A DNA stretch of 64,000 nucleotides from Suillus spraguei (taxonomy: Eukaryota > Basidiomycota > Agaricomycetes > Boletales > Suillaceae). The position numbers and the translations under genes were made by a program. The stretch spans positions 62,001 through 126,000 of the forward strand of contig JABCPU010000133.1 in the NCBI GenBank assembly GCA_016800925.1, in the 5' to 3' direction. Below, in pieces: positions 12,705 through 24,771 of this stretch. The notes below the pieces were generated by a model, which worked only from the letters and a program-made list of their open reading frames with translations, was not told the origin of the DNA and made no database searches. Within the stretch, counting starts at the first letter, position 1. Each line of letters opens with the position of its first letter.

Positions 12705-13082
12705 TTACGTCATAGGTTGAGTCATCGTTTGCGTCATCCTTGATATGTGGTAAGCGTCATGCTTACACCCTTCCCCACTATCTTGAGCTTTCTCTTTCTC
12801 CCAAACATCTAAAGCTTCGCAATCTTCCAACTCTCTTCTAGGTAACCATTCGTCGTCTGTAGCACCAAAGCCTACCCAGCGTACCAAGTATTGTTTTCCG
12901 CGCCCAACCTTGCGTTCGTCAATGATCTTATCGATGAAGTTTTCTGATTGGCTGTCTTCTGTAATGACTGGACCCGGTCGCAGGTGTTCACGTGAAGGAA
13001 ACAGATCTGCGTCGTTCGGGTGATATCGTCGTAGCTGGCTGACGTGAAAGGTCGGGAGATATTTGGAGAATTGGAAGGTCAA
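12705..13082 (-). pseudogene. Retrotransposon pol C-terminus with chromodomain (relic)
   Basis: A 125-codon frame reads FHVSQLRRYHPNDADLFP, the usual end of a Ty3/gypsy integrase, followed by a chromodomain (QYLVRWVGFGATDDEWLP). The integrase core, reverse transcriptase and gag are missing upstream: a stop precedes it near 13090. It is a different lineage from the chromovirus at 51-60 kb, since the chromodomain sequences differ clearly. Confidence 0.75.
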
Positions 13083-14190
13083 GTGTGTAAGTAGATGTTT
13101 CTGGGTGTGCGTCCCAGGCCATACTGTAAGAATGATACATCAAACATTATAGTTGTAATCAAAGTGTGATACATGTATTACTATGGTCCATAGGACCCAT
13201 AGGGCTGATATATCAGTGGAGGATCCTGTCAGGACATTCCCACAATAGTCTTACACCCACCTACTGTGGGAATTACCCCACAACACCAAAAACATCGCCC
13301 ATTTTTGGAAATCTCCACAATATCAATTATTCTCACACCCTACTACCTCACTGCAGCTTCACCACCACACCACAATGGGTTTCTCTTAATATATAAGTAG
13401 TATTTTGGCATATATGTGTATAATATAATATAATAGACCTTTTTTAAAAAAAATTGTGTGCCTGCTCCTCCTCCAGGCCTCTTTCAACATAACCTGGGGC
13501 ACAGAACACTTTCGCATTTTTGTCCTTTTGATATGTGTGTGATATAGGACATCTAGAACATGCTTAGGAACATATTTGAAGAGATTCCTAGCTTTATTTG
13601 ACCTCCTGAGACATCCTGCATCAATAGATATAGTACATATACAGAAAAACATAAAATATGTTCCCATTTGATTATTTTTAGGTAGATAGACTTGGTTAAA
13701 GGATTCCCAACACATATTTAACAATAGGAACGATGTATCAGGAGCTCAGGACTATATGACAAGATCCTGCTGTGTAGTGCAGCCACCCTCTCCTGATGGT
13801 TTATCCCCTGTCATTTGTTTTCCTATAGGACTGGACCTCAACTCTTGTGAGGGGTCTATTTCTACTCATATTTTAAGTATATATATAACTTAGCTACTAC
13901 AGAAAACCTAAAGTATTCATCTGCAGGAGCACAATTGGACAATGTCGCATTTCTGACATTTTGATATTTTCTAACCACTCTACCTTGCATCCATGATCTA
14001 ACCTGTTCACAAATAATTTATATAGCATATTTACTTGCTTTTCATGACAAAGATCAGCTCAAAATGAGCCGGACTTTTGAGATTGTGTCTATACTTGATA
14101 TTTCCACTGATAAGGGGCCCATACATTCAAAACATCGATCAGATACCTAGAGTGTATTCAAAATACATTCAGTATTGTAGATCTATGCTT
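13083..14190. other. AT-rich intergenic stretch
   Basis: No supported gene. The 112-codon minus frame at 13386-13724 has no recognisable motif, includes a homopolymer (AAAAAA near 13445) and lies in AT-rich DNA. It may be remnants of the retrotransposon whose tail sits at 12705-13082. Confidence 0.4.
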
Positions 14191-15800
14191 TTAGAACAAT
14201 CCAACAAGATAACGAAAAGTTGATGCAGTGAATGCAGTGCCTTTTGAATGCATTGAGAACCGGGGATGCAGTATTGTTTGAGATCTAGGCGATGAGCAGG
14301 TACTCCAGGATGGGTCGACTAAGATTCTATGGTTGCCAATACGATCTATGAAAGCAGTGAATTGTGGGTCCCCATGGTCCAAATTGCTGTGATAAGACTC
14401 GACATGCGAATGTGATGTCCATGACTTTACCGACGATGCGAGAGTTGTGGTCTCTCCTGTTCTGCTGAAAATGGGACCCACCTGCCAAAAATCTCTCAAA
14501 CCTATGAAGGTAACTCCTCTGAACAGTATTCATGGACGATTGCTGATGGCACAGCAAAGGTCATTGGAAAGTGACACATCATTGGCAAAGAGATGAAGAG
14601 AATGCACAGACTTGCCATCATCATCAATGATAGGTCCAACAGTTGTCCTCATATCCAATAGATAGATGCCATCTTCAACAGATGCGGCATTGGCACCAAA
14701 AGTGGACACATTGACATGAATATCACCCATTTCTGGTGTGGTGATGAAGCCGTCATACTGCCAGTAATTCTTTTTGTTGATTTGATACCTGCTTCCATTC
14801 TGAAGACCGATGTAGCAAACAAAGTCATGCTGACCATGAAAGTGCCATTTTACACAAGTGTCTCATTACTGCCTACAGTGGCTACCAAGAAAACCCCTAT
14901 AGCAAGCATGAGCCTTTTCGCTTCGCTGGTACCATTTTTGCTCCATGGATCCTTGCCCCTTACCAAATCTCGCTACCGATGTCCTCCTGTCCATTCCATT
15001 TCCATCTAAGATCCATTGGTGCATAGCATATTCGTTTCCACCATTACTAAAGCTACGGCAAGACTTACCTTACCTTCTGTAACACTGCTTGCTCGCTGCG
15101 TGCCTCTTAGCTAAATATCTCTATCTCGCTACCATTCTCGCTATGTATTCTGGCCATTCACGGTACATGTCAAAAAGGACTCTTCGCACATTCTGGCACT
15201 TTTACTTTTCCCTCTATGGTACACACGGTACTTAGGAATTGTCACCACTACTGTCTCTAACAGAATAAAGTCTTTTGCCGAAGTTACTGTCTCTTAAGAA
15301 TTGCTTTACTGCTGCATGCACCACCACTCGTTACCACTTTCCCGCACTTCACCGCTTGCGCTACGCTTTCCCACGCTTCACCGCTTGTTTTACCGCCAGT
15401 TTCCCACGCCATACCACAGTTTTACCACACGCACTACTGCAGTTTTACCACTTTCACTACCGCTTGTCTACCGCCTTCTTGCGCTTACCGCTAGTTTCCC
15501 ATGGACTGGAGGTCACTGCTAGCATCTCGCTACCTCTGACGGCAGTCACGCACCACAGGTTGGGCATTATCAAACTATATTAACTTAGCATTCCCTTTAG
15601 GGTCGAATGCTCTTGCTTTGCAAGTGAAGCAGACTAGACGGAGCGCAAGACTCGCATACTAGTTTAGGCCATGGTTCATCTACAGCCCAGGCTAGATTGT
15701 ATCTTTACACCAACAACACCGTGAAATTATGCAGAGGTCGCCAGCAACTGCTTAATACTTTTGAAAGCCACTGTATTCCCTGAATCAACTTCACATTCCA
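14191..15800 (-). pseudogene. Decayed copy of an unknown gene, split by a solo LTR
   Basis: The minus-strand frame at 14530-14730 reads MGDIHVNVSTFGANAASVED and DGKSVHSLHLFANDVS, nearly the same as the plus-strand frame at 24772-25116. Similarity continues through 14191-14500 (GDPQFTAFIDRIG versus the corresponding DNA at about 25300). The 5' part resumes at 15710-15800 on the far side of the LTR at 14811-15709: the bases matching GGCGACCTCTGCAT at 24845 are found there in reverse complement. Frames are broken in both copies. I do not recognise the family; the intact parent seems to have had a hydrophobic N-terminus. Confidence 0.6.
14811..15709 (+). repeat. Solo LTR, family B (copy 1)
   Basis: 899 bases from TGTAGCAAAC to ATCTTTACA, with TG...CA ends and flanked by CCGA / CCAA, a 4-base target duplication with one G-to-A change. 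The reverse-complement copy is at 59870-62631, where it is interrupted. Its first part resembles LTR family A and its last ~100 bases resemble LTR family C. Confidence 0.75.
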
Positions 15801-15908
15801 TCCAAACCATTCATCATGGATGGTAAAGCAAAACAATTTCCCTTGCAACCTGGGTATGCAACCACATTTAATGGTTGCCAATGGCTAACGCTAGCGTGAA
15901 CCATGCTC

Positions 15909-16095
15909 GACCTTTGCACAGATCCTTTTGCACATGGTCAATTATACACTGCACTGTCAAGAGTCAGAATGCGAAGAGACACTCTGTGTCTGTTTGGGAA
16001 GACAAACAAAAAGCAAGACTGCGCAAATGTTGTTTTTCATGACTTGCTACCATAAGATCTAAGAACTTTGAGCTGACCGAAGGCACGTCCTTGTT
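15909..16095 (+). repeat. Inverted repeat, left arm
   Basis: Reads inward GACCTTTGCACAGATCC ... GCGAAGAGACACTCTGTG ... GACCGAAGGCACGTCCTTG. The reverse complement of 17149-17338 matches it across almost its whole length with scattered differences. The arms flank the coiled-coil gene copy at 16171-16932. A further short match to the inner end (GACCGAAGGCGTGTCCTTGT) is at about 25555-25575. Confidence 0.7.
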
Positions 16096-16170
16096 ATTTA
16101 TGAAAATTGAAATATGAGGGTATCAAGAAACTATGGTATCTACTCAGAGGGAAAGGGAAGTACCATATGT

Positions 16171-16932
16171 TCAGTTGTAAATCCTCAAGTATGCCATTCT
16201 TTCTTGTCTAGACAAGTTTGTGTCCCAAAAAGTGTCTTCACTTGGTTTGGGGTGTGCTTCTATGTTGCCCAGGTTCCTGGCGCTGCCCTGCACTGAGCCC
16301 GGGGCTAGGACAATGCATAACACATCTTGCGAGAGCTTTTCACCGACAGGGAGTTGTGTGACTAAATCTTGAACTGCCCTGTTGAGCGCCCTTTCTGGTC
16401 TTCGGTCCGTGGAGCGGCAGTAGCTTTGCATGGAGAGTTGAGCCTCTGTGAAGCCATATTTTGTTCTCAGTTTTTCCCATGCAGCGTCGGTCTGTCAATT
16501 ATCAGAATTTTGTCACAGTTCTGCAGTGAAATCATCAAATTTTGAAACAAAATAACAAATTAGGGTCGCTTACCTGTGTGACCTGTATTTCAAGTCGTTT
16601 CCCCTCCTCCTCAAGCCACTCAACCTTCTGCTTGTTATCCCTGACTTCCCCCTCCAGCTGTTTGATTTTTTTCTTCTGCTGCTTATTTTCTGCCTCCAGC
16701 TCTTTGATCTTCCCGTTCAGCTCTTTGATCTCCCTCTTCAGCTGCCTATTTTCCTCGTTAAGTCTGCCAAAATTAGCCTGGCTCTCGTTTCTGTACTTCA
16801 TGTGCGCACATCCAAGTCAGTCGAATATGTTGGCACAATGAATTTTGAACTTACTCTTTCTGCCTCCCTAGCCTCATCTTCAAACTGTCATCGAAACAAT
16901 TCAAACACCTGCTCTAGTTGCGTGACATCCAT
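16171..16932 (-). pseudogene. Coiled-coil gene, copy 2, with a nonsense mutation
   Basis: The start is the ATG at 16930-16932 (MDVTQLEQVFELFR), followed directly by TGA where copy 1 has CGA, so the first exon is broken. Exon 2 (16590-16801) is a clean heptad coiled coil (IKELNGKIKELEAENKQQKK). A later exon near 16171-16490 reads AAWEKLRTKYGFTEAQLSMQ then LNRAVQDLVTQLPVGEKL. No enzyme motif is seen; function unknown. It is closely related to the gene at 1-349 and sits inside the inverted repeat pair. Confidence 0.55.
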
Positions 16933-17148
16933 TGTAAAGAAAAACAGGTTTTTGAGGGAGACGTAAACGGGCGAGAAAGTATGTTTTGTGGGAAGACAGA
17001 AATGGGCGAGACAGAGGACGTGCCAGTGATAGGAGGTGTTTGAATAACCGGCGCTATTACTAAGCATAAACTGGTCTTATCATTGAAACATTACAGGTCA
17101 CATCCTCGTCTACTCAATAACACAAAATACAAGTCTCGAATTATTTAG

Positions 17149-17338
17149 AACAAGGCACGCCTTCGGTCGGCTTTAAGACGATACATTTGTACTCACAATA
17201 GCAATTCTGGAAATACGATGTTTGCACAGTCCTGTGTCTCATTTGTCTCTGCAAACAGACACAGCGTCTCTTCGCGTTCTCACCCTCGATAGAGCTGTGT
17301 ACAATTGACCATGAGCAAACGGATCCGTTTGAAGGTCA
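17149..17338 (-). repeat. Inverted repeat, right arm
   Basis: Partner of 15909-16095 (about 190 bases, imperfect). Beyond 17338 and before 15909 the similarity ends, so these look like the element's outer limits. I could not see a clear target-site duplication. Confidence 0.65.
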
Positions 17339-17766
17339 CATTAGCCACTTCATTAGTACCCAAATCAAGACTTTAGTGTGTTTATGATGTTCTAGAACTA
17401 GAATCTACAATTCTTCAGGCTAACCTCGAGCCCGCATATCAGACTCAGATGTCATGCACATGGACGACTTTTTCTATCAATATCACTATGAGGAGACACA
17501 GCTGCAGCCAGTAACTCCTCTCGGCTTTCAAAAGTCAGGTGCGAGACCAAGTAAATTTAAAGGTCTTGATACTGATGTAGTAGATCGTCTTCCAAAGGCC
17601 GCACTAACCGTCAGGGAGCCACTAGTTATCTCCCAATAAGGTCATCCCATTAGCATTGGTCAGTTTCCATCAGCTCGTCCGAGATAAAATGAGAGCTGCT
17701 GCGCATGTTCACCGTCATTCATTCCTTCACTGCTTCCCTCAAAGTTGTCGTATAGACTATGAGAGG
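17339..17766. other. Intergenic; presumed P450 promoter region
   Basis: No gene is supported. The 61-codon frame at 17454-17639 has no continuation into the P450 and no known motif. Confidence 0.4.
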
Positions 17767-19743
17767 ATGCTCTACTTGACATTTGGGCTCAAAGTCCTAG
17801 GATTATTGGTCGCTCTCGTTCTGGCAGGCAATATCCTCCGTGCTAAAATACGATCAAGATCGCGCTTGCCTCTTCCTCCAGGACCTCCTGGATATTGGAT
17901 GTTCCGAAACCCTCTACCAAAAGTCAAGTAAGATAAATGAAGCACTCTGGTTCTACGTGAGCGCTAACAGTAAACGCATCACAGCCAATCTCAACAGTTT
18001 GCTGAATGGATCAACACCTACGGGCCCGTCATCTCGCTTCGGGTCGGACCTGGCAAGGTCATGGTCATCATTGGTAGACATCAGGTAAGACAGTTTCAAT
18101 ATTGGTCACCGTGCGCTTTCATACTCACTTGTACAGGAATCAAATGACGTAATGGAGAAAGAAGGTGGTCTGCTAGCAGATCGCCCTCGTGCGGTTGCAG
18201 CAGGAGAGATTCTATCTCGCGGGCTACGTATGATCCTCACACCCGCAGGAGAGCAAATCCGGAGACTTCGCAAGTTGCGTTGATATCTTTTCTTGGCGAA
18301 TTGTTTTGCTGAAGTTATTTCGTCCAGGGCTGCGCACCCTTATCTTCAAGCGAAGGCTACAGAATCCTATGCGCCAATCCAGATGGACGCCGCCCGCGAG
18401 GTCATCCTTGACATTCTTGACAACCCTAAAGGACACCAAGCAGCTGCTAATCGGTGTGTGGTAGCTCGTGACTTATTCTATAACCTCCTAATACATCCAA
18501 CGCAAGCTACGCCGTCTCGGTCATCTTGCGTGTCACGTATGGGAAGTCTACGCCTACCGCCACGAATGCTCCCGAAATCATTATGATCCACAAAGTGCAC
18601 AGGCGCTTCCAGATGCTCATGCGACCTGGAGCGTTCCTGTTAGAGCGCTACCCAATCTTAAAATACGTCCCGGGTTACACAACAGAGTTGAAGGAATGGA
18701 GTAGAGAAGAGAGTCAGGTCTTCCATGACCAACTCGATCGTGTTTCAAGAGAATTGGTTGGTTCCTTCAACGCCACCTAACTTCCAGTTGTTTGTAGGCG
18801 ACCGGCAAAGCCAGTTTACTCGATATCTTCTTGAGAACCAGTCCACACACAAGCTTTCACAAGAAGAAATGGCCTATCTTGCTGGATCGCTCTTTGGCGC
18901 CGGTTCAGACACGGTTGCTGTGGCAATCATGTATGTCGTCATGGCTTCCGCATGTTATCCCAAGGCGCAGGAGAAAGTGCAAGAGCAGCTGGATATCGTC
19001 GTTGGTCGTGACAGAGGTATGCTAAAGCTCATCTTAGTGAACAAATATCGACCCAGTTGTTACAGCTCCCACATTCGATGACTACGATTCGCTTCCGCAG
19101 ATAGAAGCGTTCATGCTAGAATGTCTTCGCTGGAGGCCTGTGACAACTCTTGGATTTGCTCACCGTGCATCGGCTGATATCGTTTATGTACGTTCCCAGT
19201 GCTCTGGCACGATTTTTTGATTCTTATGGGTGCTCGAGCAGAAGGGCATGTGTATCCCAGAGGGCGCCATCGTTTTTGGCAATCATTGGTACAGAATAGT
19301 ATACATTCTAGTTAAATGTATGTGCTAATCACCCATTAACAGGGCGATCTCACGCGATCCTAGTGTTTACCCTAACCCTGACCAGTTTGATCCTGAGAGG
19401 TGGATCAATAGCAAAGGCAAGGTCCGGGAAGACCCCAGTTTTCCTTTATATGGCTTCGGACGGAGGTACGGCCTTTCCTGATGCTGAACTAAGCAGAACC
19501 GCGCTGAAGAACTGCAGAATCTGCCCCGGGCGGTACATAGCGGATCGTTCGATCTTCATCAACACCGCGCTCCTCCTGTGGTCGTTCAAGATTACTCAGG
19601 ACCCGGAGAACCCGATTGATGACATGGGCTTCGTGGACGGCGTGGTTGCGCACCCCAAACCGTTCACTGCCTGTTTTCAGCCGCGGTTTGGGGATGAGGC
19701 GTCATTGAGGAATGTGATGACTCAATACGGGCAGGGGTTGTAG
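17767..19743 (+). CDS. Cytochrome P450 monooxygenase
   Basis: The start at 17767 gives an N-terminal membrane anchor (LTFGLKVLGLLVALVLAGNI) followed by the proline hinge LPLPPGPPGYW. Spliced by hand, about ten exons stay in frame. Landmarks: WINTYGPVISLRVGPGK; LLADRPRAVAAGEILSRG; the oxygen-binding I-helix LAGSLFGAGSDTVAVA (about 18875-18930); the K-helix glutamate-arginine pair in MLECLRWRPV (19110-19140); DPSVYPNPDQFDPERW (19350-19400); and the heme-binding loop GFGRR joined across an intron (19465-19518) to ICPGRYIAD. It ends at TAG 19741-19743. Length and layout are normal for a class II microsomal P450, similar to proteins often labelled O-methylsterigmatocystin oxidoreductase in mushrooms. 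The substrate cannot be told from sequence, and no biosynthetic partners are nearby. Confidence 0.9.
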
Positions 19744-19996
19744 GATCTTCGTGGCTTGTACATGCCCTTGGGATATGCTGATGTTTGTACTATTAGCGAG
19801 AAATATTGTATTGTTTTTGGAATATCGAACTTCAACGTGGCTGCCTGAGGTCTCCTGATGATGATCAACTTGCATTACTGGCGTCCAACACAATGGTATA
19901 GTCGGTCGATCATCTTTACTGAGCTTCAACGAATGCATCGTGGAACTAAGATGGTCATAAGGATGTAACCCGAGAAAGACAGCACCGATGACCTGT

Positions 19997-20950
19997 TTAC
20001 AACCGGAGACTGCCATCAACAGTCGAATCGCCAGAACCATCACCCCGGTTAGGCGTTAAACGAGCGACCTTCTCGGGTCGTTGATCATCAGTCACTGATG
20101 CCTGCACGGACGAAGCGGATACATCAGTACGTTTTCTTTTCCTCTCCAATTTCGCCTTCTCCCTCGTCGTCAACTTATCAAACTCATCGTGTAAATGCGC
20201 CTTTAACTTGGGCATGCTTTCCATGGTACGGTCGCACTGCCAACAACAGAGGTCGCCGTCCTTTAAGAGTGGCTCGTACTGTCTGGCATCGAGTTTAATC
20301 ATCTACCGAACAAATCCCAAAATTCTGTGGTTAGTGTGGAACTACCGGCATCCTTTGATGCGCAACGCACTCTTTGATAATACGAAGGCACGGCATCGAA
20401 CCACGAAAGGACATCTTTCAAGTGCAAAAAGAAACCTAAGCTAGGATGAAACGAATTGTAGTGCTTCTTCAACTTCATCTTCGGAGAATGCAAGTCTGCA
20501 GAAAGCACATGCAAATGGAGGTGTCTGAAACGATGGGATGAACTTGACAAAAACCATCAAGATAAGATAGACAAACGCTCACTCCATGCTCGAAATCGGG
20601 TGAAACCCCATCCAAATGTCCCACTTGAACTTATACAGTTTCATCATCTCTTCCTCAATCATATTCTTCACGTTATTCGCTTCCTCGTTCAAGTTCATGA
20701 GCACCTCCTTTGCGGTGCTTTTCTCACATCGAAGCAAAGAACGCAAGTCTGTGAGATGGCGTGCACTCAATGGCGGCTGGATTCGGGGTATGACCAGAAA
20801 GTGAAAGATGGATTTGGGGAACGCATCGAAGACCGTCAGACATGTTTCTGAGTGAGAGAGTAGGATCGATGGTGGCAGAGTGGCTGGATTGGGTTTGCAT
20901 GCATATCTGCGGAAGACGGCGAGATTGGGGGCAGAAGGTGCAGTCGTCAT
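19997..20950 (-). CDS. Aprataxin-type DNA 5'-adenylate hydrolase (HIT plus zinc finger)
   Basis: Starts at the ATG at 20948-20950 (MTTAPSAPNLAVFRRYAC) and ends at a stop at 19997-19999. Exon 1 carries the N-terminal HIT region (FDAFPKSIFHFLVIPR). Exon 2 opens with the histidine triad HLHLHVLSADLHS, preceded by MGFHPISSME across a GTGAGC...CAG intron. Exon 3 has a C2H2 zinc finger, CCWQCDRTMESMPKLKAHLH, then a basic tail. This is the order of fungal aprataxin (Hnt3), which removes AMP from abortive DNA ligation ends in the nucleus. About 265 residues, as expected for fungal members without an FHA domain. A TATA-like GATATATATC lies about 40 bases upstream. It looks intact. Confidence 0.88.
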
Positions 20951-20985
20951 GTGTGCAGCCTAACCTATGCTTCTGGGATGGCAGT

Positions 20986-20995
20986 TAGATATATA
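20986..20995 (-). promoter_or_regulatory. TATA-like box upstream of the aprataxin gene
   Basis: GATATATATC, palindromic, about 36-45 bases upstream of the start codon at 20950. Plausible only by position. Confidence 0.3.
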
Positions 20996-21663
20996 TCGCC
21001 GTGATGCCACTGGACTGTAGTACAGCTCCACCCTACAATAAGGATGCATAATGGGGCTACTTATTGGGCCCATCATAGAAACGTATTACATGTACTGACC
21101 TTAAGCGCGCCATTGAACACAAAGGGATCGGCCCTAGTAGGTTGGTCTAGTGATTAGGTGATCTCGGATCTACTAGTACGTCAATGAAAATTTCTTCAAT
21201 ACGAGGAATTCGGGAATGAACATTCAAGTTGGAGTAGGTGGTTTGTATGAGCCTAACGCGTACTCAGCACTAGTCCGTGCCCATCCTGAGTATACCATGC
21301 CCAGTGAAATTGGTTGATTTGAAGTCAATGATCGCGGCTGTGATTGAAGCCGGCGGTTGCCAGCAGTATATTAAACCGTGGACTTAATGTAAGTATGGCC
21401 TGTAACCGAGCAGGTGCTGGGATAACCAAGGCATGTAACCACCATTGTAATAACAGACCCAAGCAATCCAGGCGTTCGGAATTGATCGATGATCACCGTA
21501 TATTTGGACGGATTCATGGTGTGACGACTAGAACAATGTATCCTTTTTGCAGAACGCTCTCACGTCGCGGTATACCATCCGATTTTTGGCGCCTGACAGC
21601 AGTTCACAGCCTTGCATCCCTCGTCGATTTGTCACTCACCGGCAAACTATATACTCACCACAG
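20996..21663. other. Intergenic
   Basis: No convincing gene. Some open frames from 21344 overlap the decayed gene that follows but contain none of its conserved motifs; they may be lost 5' exons. Confidence 0.35.
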
Positions 21664-22713
21664 ATGTGGACTTGGCTCACTCAATCGAATGCGCAACGCA
21701 AGTTCGTCGAGCTTATATTCGATCGAACCGGAAAATATTATCTAAACTGGGATCCACCCTCAGAGATTACAGTGCGTTTATCAGTAGCTCAGATCGTCTT
21801 TCGTTGGACGCTAACGTTGGGCAGGTTGGGTCATTCGGATTGGTCGACAGAGCCACAGGCAATTTTTTTTACCGAAAGGTTCCATCTACTCCAACGATTT
21901 CCGGCCACTTCTCCTCCGTGCAGGTATGGACCCCAACTCTGACGGGCATCATCCTAAAGACTGTCCGGAAGAGTCTGAATTCACTACTTGGTCAAAAAAT
22001 GTGAAAAGGGTCGAATTGAACGTTAAATCTCACGCGTGAGTCACAAAGTCATCCGTCCTGAGATCGCATTCTCATCAGTTTTGAACCTGGGATTGCTGAA
22101 GCTAGTATCAAAGGAACATGGCAGGTCAAAAAAGGAGCTACCGGCGCTGTTTTGCTCATGAATAAACCTCGCATAAAAACATCACTCCAGATGCCCTTGG
22201 GAAGCTCTCGAACATCGAGCTCCTTTAGTCAATGCACCTCGTTACCAAGGTCTTTTATTGTCCTGCCTTCTCCATGTACCTCTCAGATAAGAGCCAGTGC
22301 GTCATTTCCTCTGAAACTAATATAATTATCTAGGTGCAGGCGGAGAAAATATCAGCATCACTCTTTTAGGTTCCGCTCCCGTTGTAGCGCCCGTGGGCAG
22401 TGCTGGTGCGATGGCTGAGGTGAAATGGTGGAGCAACACGCAAGCTGGATTAGCACGCAATGGATGCAAGACGGAGCATTGCTTTACTCCCTTGTATGAA
22501 CTTCTGCATGTTAGGCTTCCCCGCAATAGGCGGGCGACGCCATCCCCTGAACGCACAGGCGATCAATTGTGAGTGCAATCATTACATTAGGCTGATGTGT
22601 CGGTTAACCGAACAGGGTATCAGATGGGTTACCCCTCTTCTCCCGTGGGCGCCTCTCAATGAGAATGGTCAAGAGGTACCGATGTACATTAACGCGAGTA
22701 TCACATCTTGCTA
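21664..22713 (+). pseudogene. Decayed copy of a conserved fungal protein of unknown function
   Basis: Conserved pieces appear in order but in different frames: QRKFVELIFDRTGKYYLNWD; VGSFGLVDRATGNFFYR; KGSIYSNDFRPLLLRAGM; ASIKGTWQVKKGATGAVLLM; MHLVTKVFYCPAFSMYLSD; GGENISITLLGSAPVV; EVKWWSNTQAGLARNGC; CFTPLYELLHVRLPRNRR; then WVTPLLPWAPLNE. Some breaks coincide with plausible introns (about 21771-21824, 22030-22080). Others do not: a frame jump at the T8 run near 21865-21872 and another at about 22205-22225 look like indels. I recognise the pattern as a fungal family seen in many genomes but cannot name its function. Confidence 0.6.
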
Positions 22714-23038
22714 GTCAATCTCAGCATTTGATGACTCCTTGAACAGCAAGATACGGATTCCGGTGACTCCGAGGAAGAATGAAGACTCTAACGACGTACT
22801 CCCAAGGAATAATCATTGACATCAATATCCAAATACTAACTCGCTCTCTGTAGTACAAATATTGACGTGTTTGTGCTGAGATTGAGATTCATGACGAGCT
22901 TGCATGATATCTGTAATACCAACAACAAGCATTGTAACTCTCATTCAGGCTGTACAGAACACCTTGGAATACTCACGATATCAAATAAAGAACCATGTGA
23001 CAATGTTTAAAACAGGTTGTACATGCTGGATGATGATC

Positions 23039-24173
23039 TCACCGTCCTTACTCCGAGGTCTGATAACAGGGACGCGGAATTTTTATCCCAGTGATGCTAC
23101 TAATGTGAAGATCCATCTTGTGACACTGATGAATCGATGACGGTCCAGATGCACATGAATCACTTGACGACATAATAACTTAAGGCGGCAAAATTCAAAT
23201 TCTACAGCCCTGCACATAACTTTTAAATCTTAGTGGCATTCACAACCGTGGGTACAAATCCAATGAATGATGTGTACCTCAGTGCATAGCGATTATATAT
23301 TTTTCCGACCATTTACAAGAGAATCCAGTTAGTTCTGAAGGTTGTGCATTGTTCCTAAGAGAGCAATAGACGGGATTTTTGTCAAAAAAAATAAACAATC
23401 AACAAAATAATAACCCAAATGACGGCTGGCGAGTTCAACACTCAGATCATTTTCTTGGTCGATGATAGACGATAGTCAATAGCAGGTCCCTGCCAGTGAG
23501 CTAGCCTGGGGTGAGGTTCTGTACAAAACATGTTTAAAACATGAGGATTGATCTCATTCTACACATCATGACCTCAGCGGTATTATGGCTATTGCGTCTG
23601 GGGCTTAACAGATGAGGGACCTCGCTAGAATATTTCCCAGCTGATGTGGCAAAATTTTACAATGTTCAGCGACAGGGGCCAAAGACAATACCGAGGAAAA
23701 TGTACTCCGACTCAGAATATACAATGTACACGAAGGTGTGCAAGTGGGCCCGGGAATCGTAAGCGTTCATTAGCATTGGTTGAAAATTTCATATAGAATT
23801 CGTTAAATAAATGGGGACGAATTGCCAACATATGAAATATGATAAGGGTCGACGAGATGATGAGATGATTAACAGAATGTGTACCACCAATATTATCGGA
23901 GAGGGAAAATGATCATCTAACATACAAAGTTCAGCGACACACCCGGATTATGAGCGATTCAAGGTCAGATCGCTGAGGCCTGTGCCTAAATTGAACTGTT
24001 GAAATGTGTTCATGATGTTCTGCATGAAATCTTCCCATACAGCCATACGCCCCCATAGGAGCTTTACACGTCGCGTTGAGGGATTTATCGAAAACGTACG
24101 TTGACGAACGCATGAAATACCAAAACTTGTTTGGAGCGGCAACCAGATCGAAGGGATAAGCCTGAGCTGTCCA
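23039..24173. repeat. 1.1-kb dispersed repeat, copy 1
   Basis: Aligns with 38721-39886 over the whole length with small indels; both begin near GTCCTTACTCCGAGGTCTGA and end near CTGTCCA. There are no TG...CA ends and no clear coding capacity. A 60-codon minus frame near the right end (SFGISCVRQRTF) is partly preserved in both copies. Its class is unknown. Confidence 0.65.
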
Positions 24174-24771
24174 GAGTGAGATCGGTTGCAGAAGTGGGAC
24201 TTCGCTGTCGAAAATGACATCACATCACGTGTTGACTCCTTACTAATAATGACCGGTACTTGAGGAGGCACGGATATGAGGTAAGCAAGGTACGTAGAGC
24301 AGGCACGTGTGCCAGAGAGCAGCCAGGGAGAGGATGCATGACAACAATCTGGTAGTTAGCCTGTTTTTATGCACACTATTATAACCTGAATGATAGAGGG
24401 TGGGATAACTCGATCCCTTTATTTACAAATTCATCTTTCCTCCATATCGAGCCACATTTATGTTAATTGTTACCAATACAAAGTTAACTATGACAATTTC
24501 ATTTGTTCACCGGTTCACTGGTGAAAGTAGTAGTAGAAACCTGAGAGGAAATGATAAGCTGAGAGCTGGTCACTGACTCAACACTGACTCACAGGTTTCA
24601 CTTACTGGCGACTCCGAGTACGGTCGACCCTGACCATGACAACGGCTACTAATCAGTAAACCCGTGAGTTCTTGCTGGTGATTGTGATTATTTGCCTTTA
24701 TTATGGGTATATATTACCTTATCTAATATACGCATAATCGCCGGCTCGGGTGCTATTTCGTCCACCCTGTC
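24174..24771. other. Intergenic
   Basis: No gene seen. Contains short repeats of the CACTGACTCA type near 24575-24600. Confidence 0.4.

Noticed and set aside
13386..13724. 112-codon minus-strand frame
   Set aside because: AT-rich, no motif, no splice partners, includes homopolymers.
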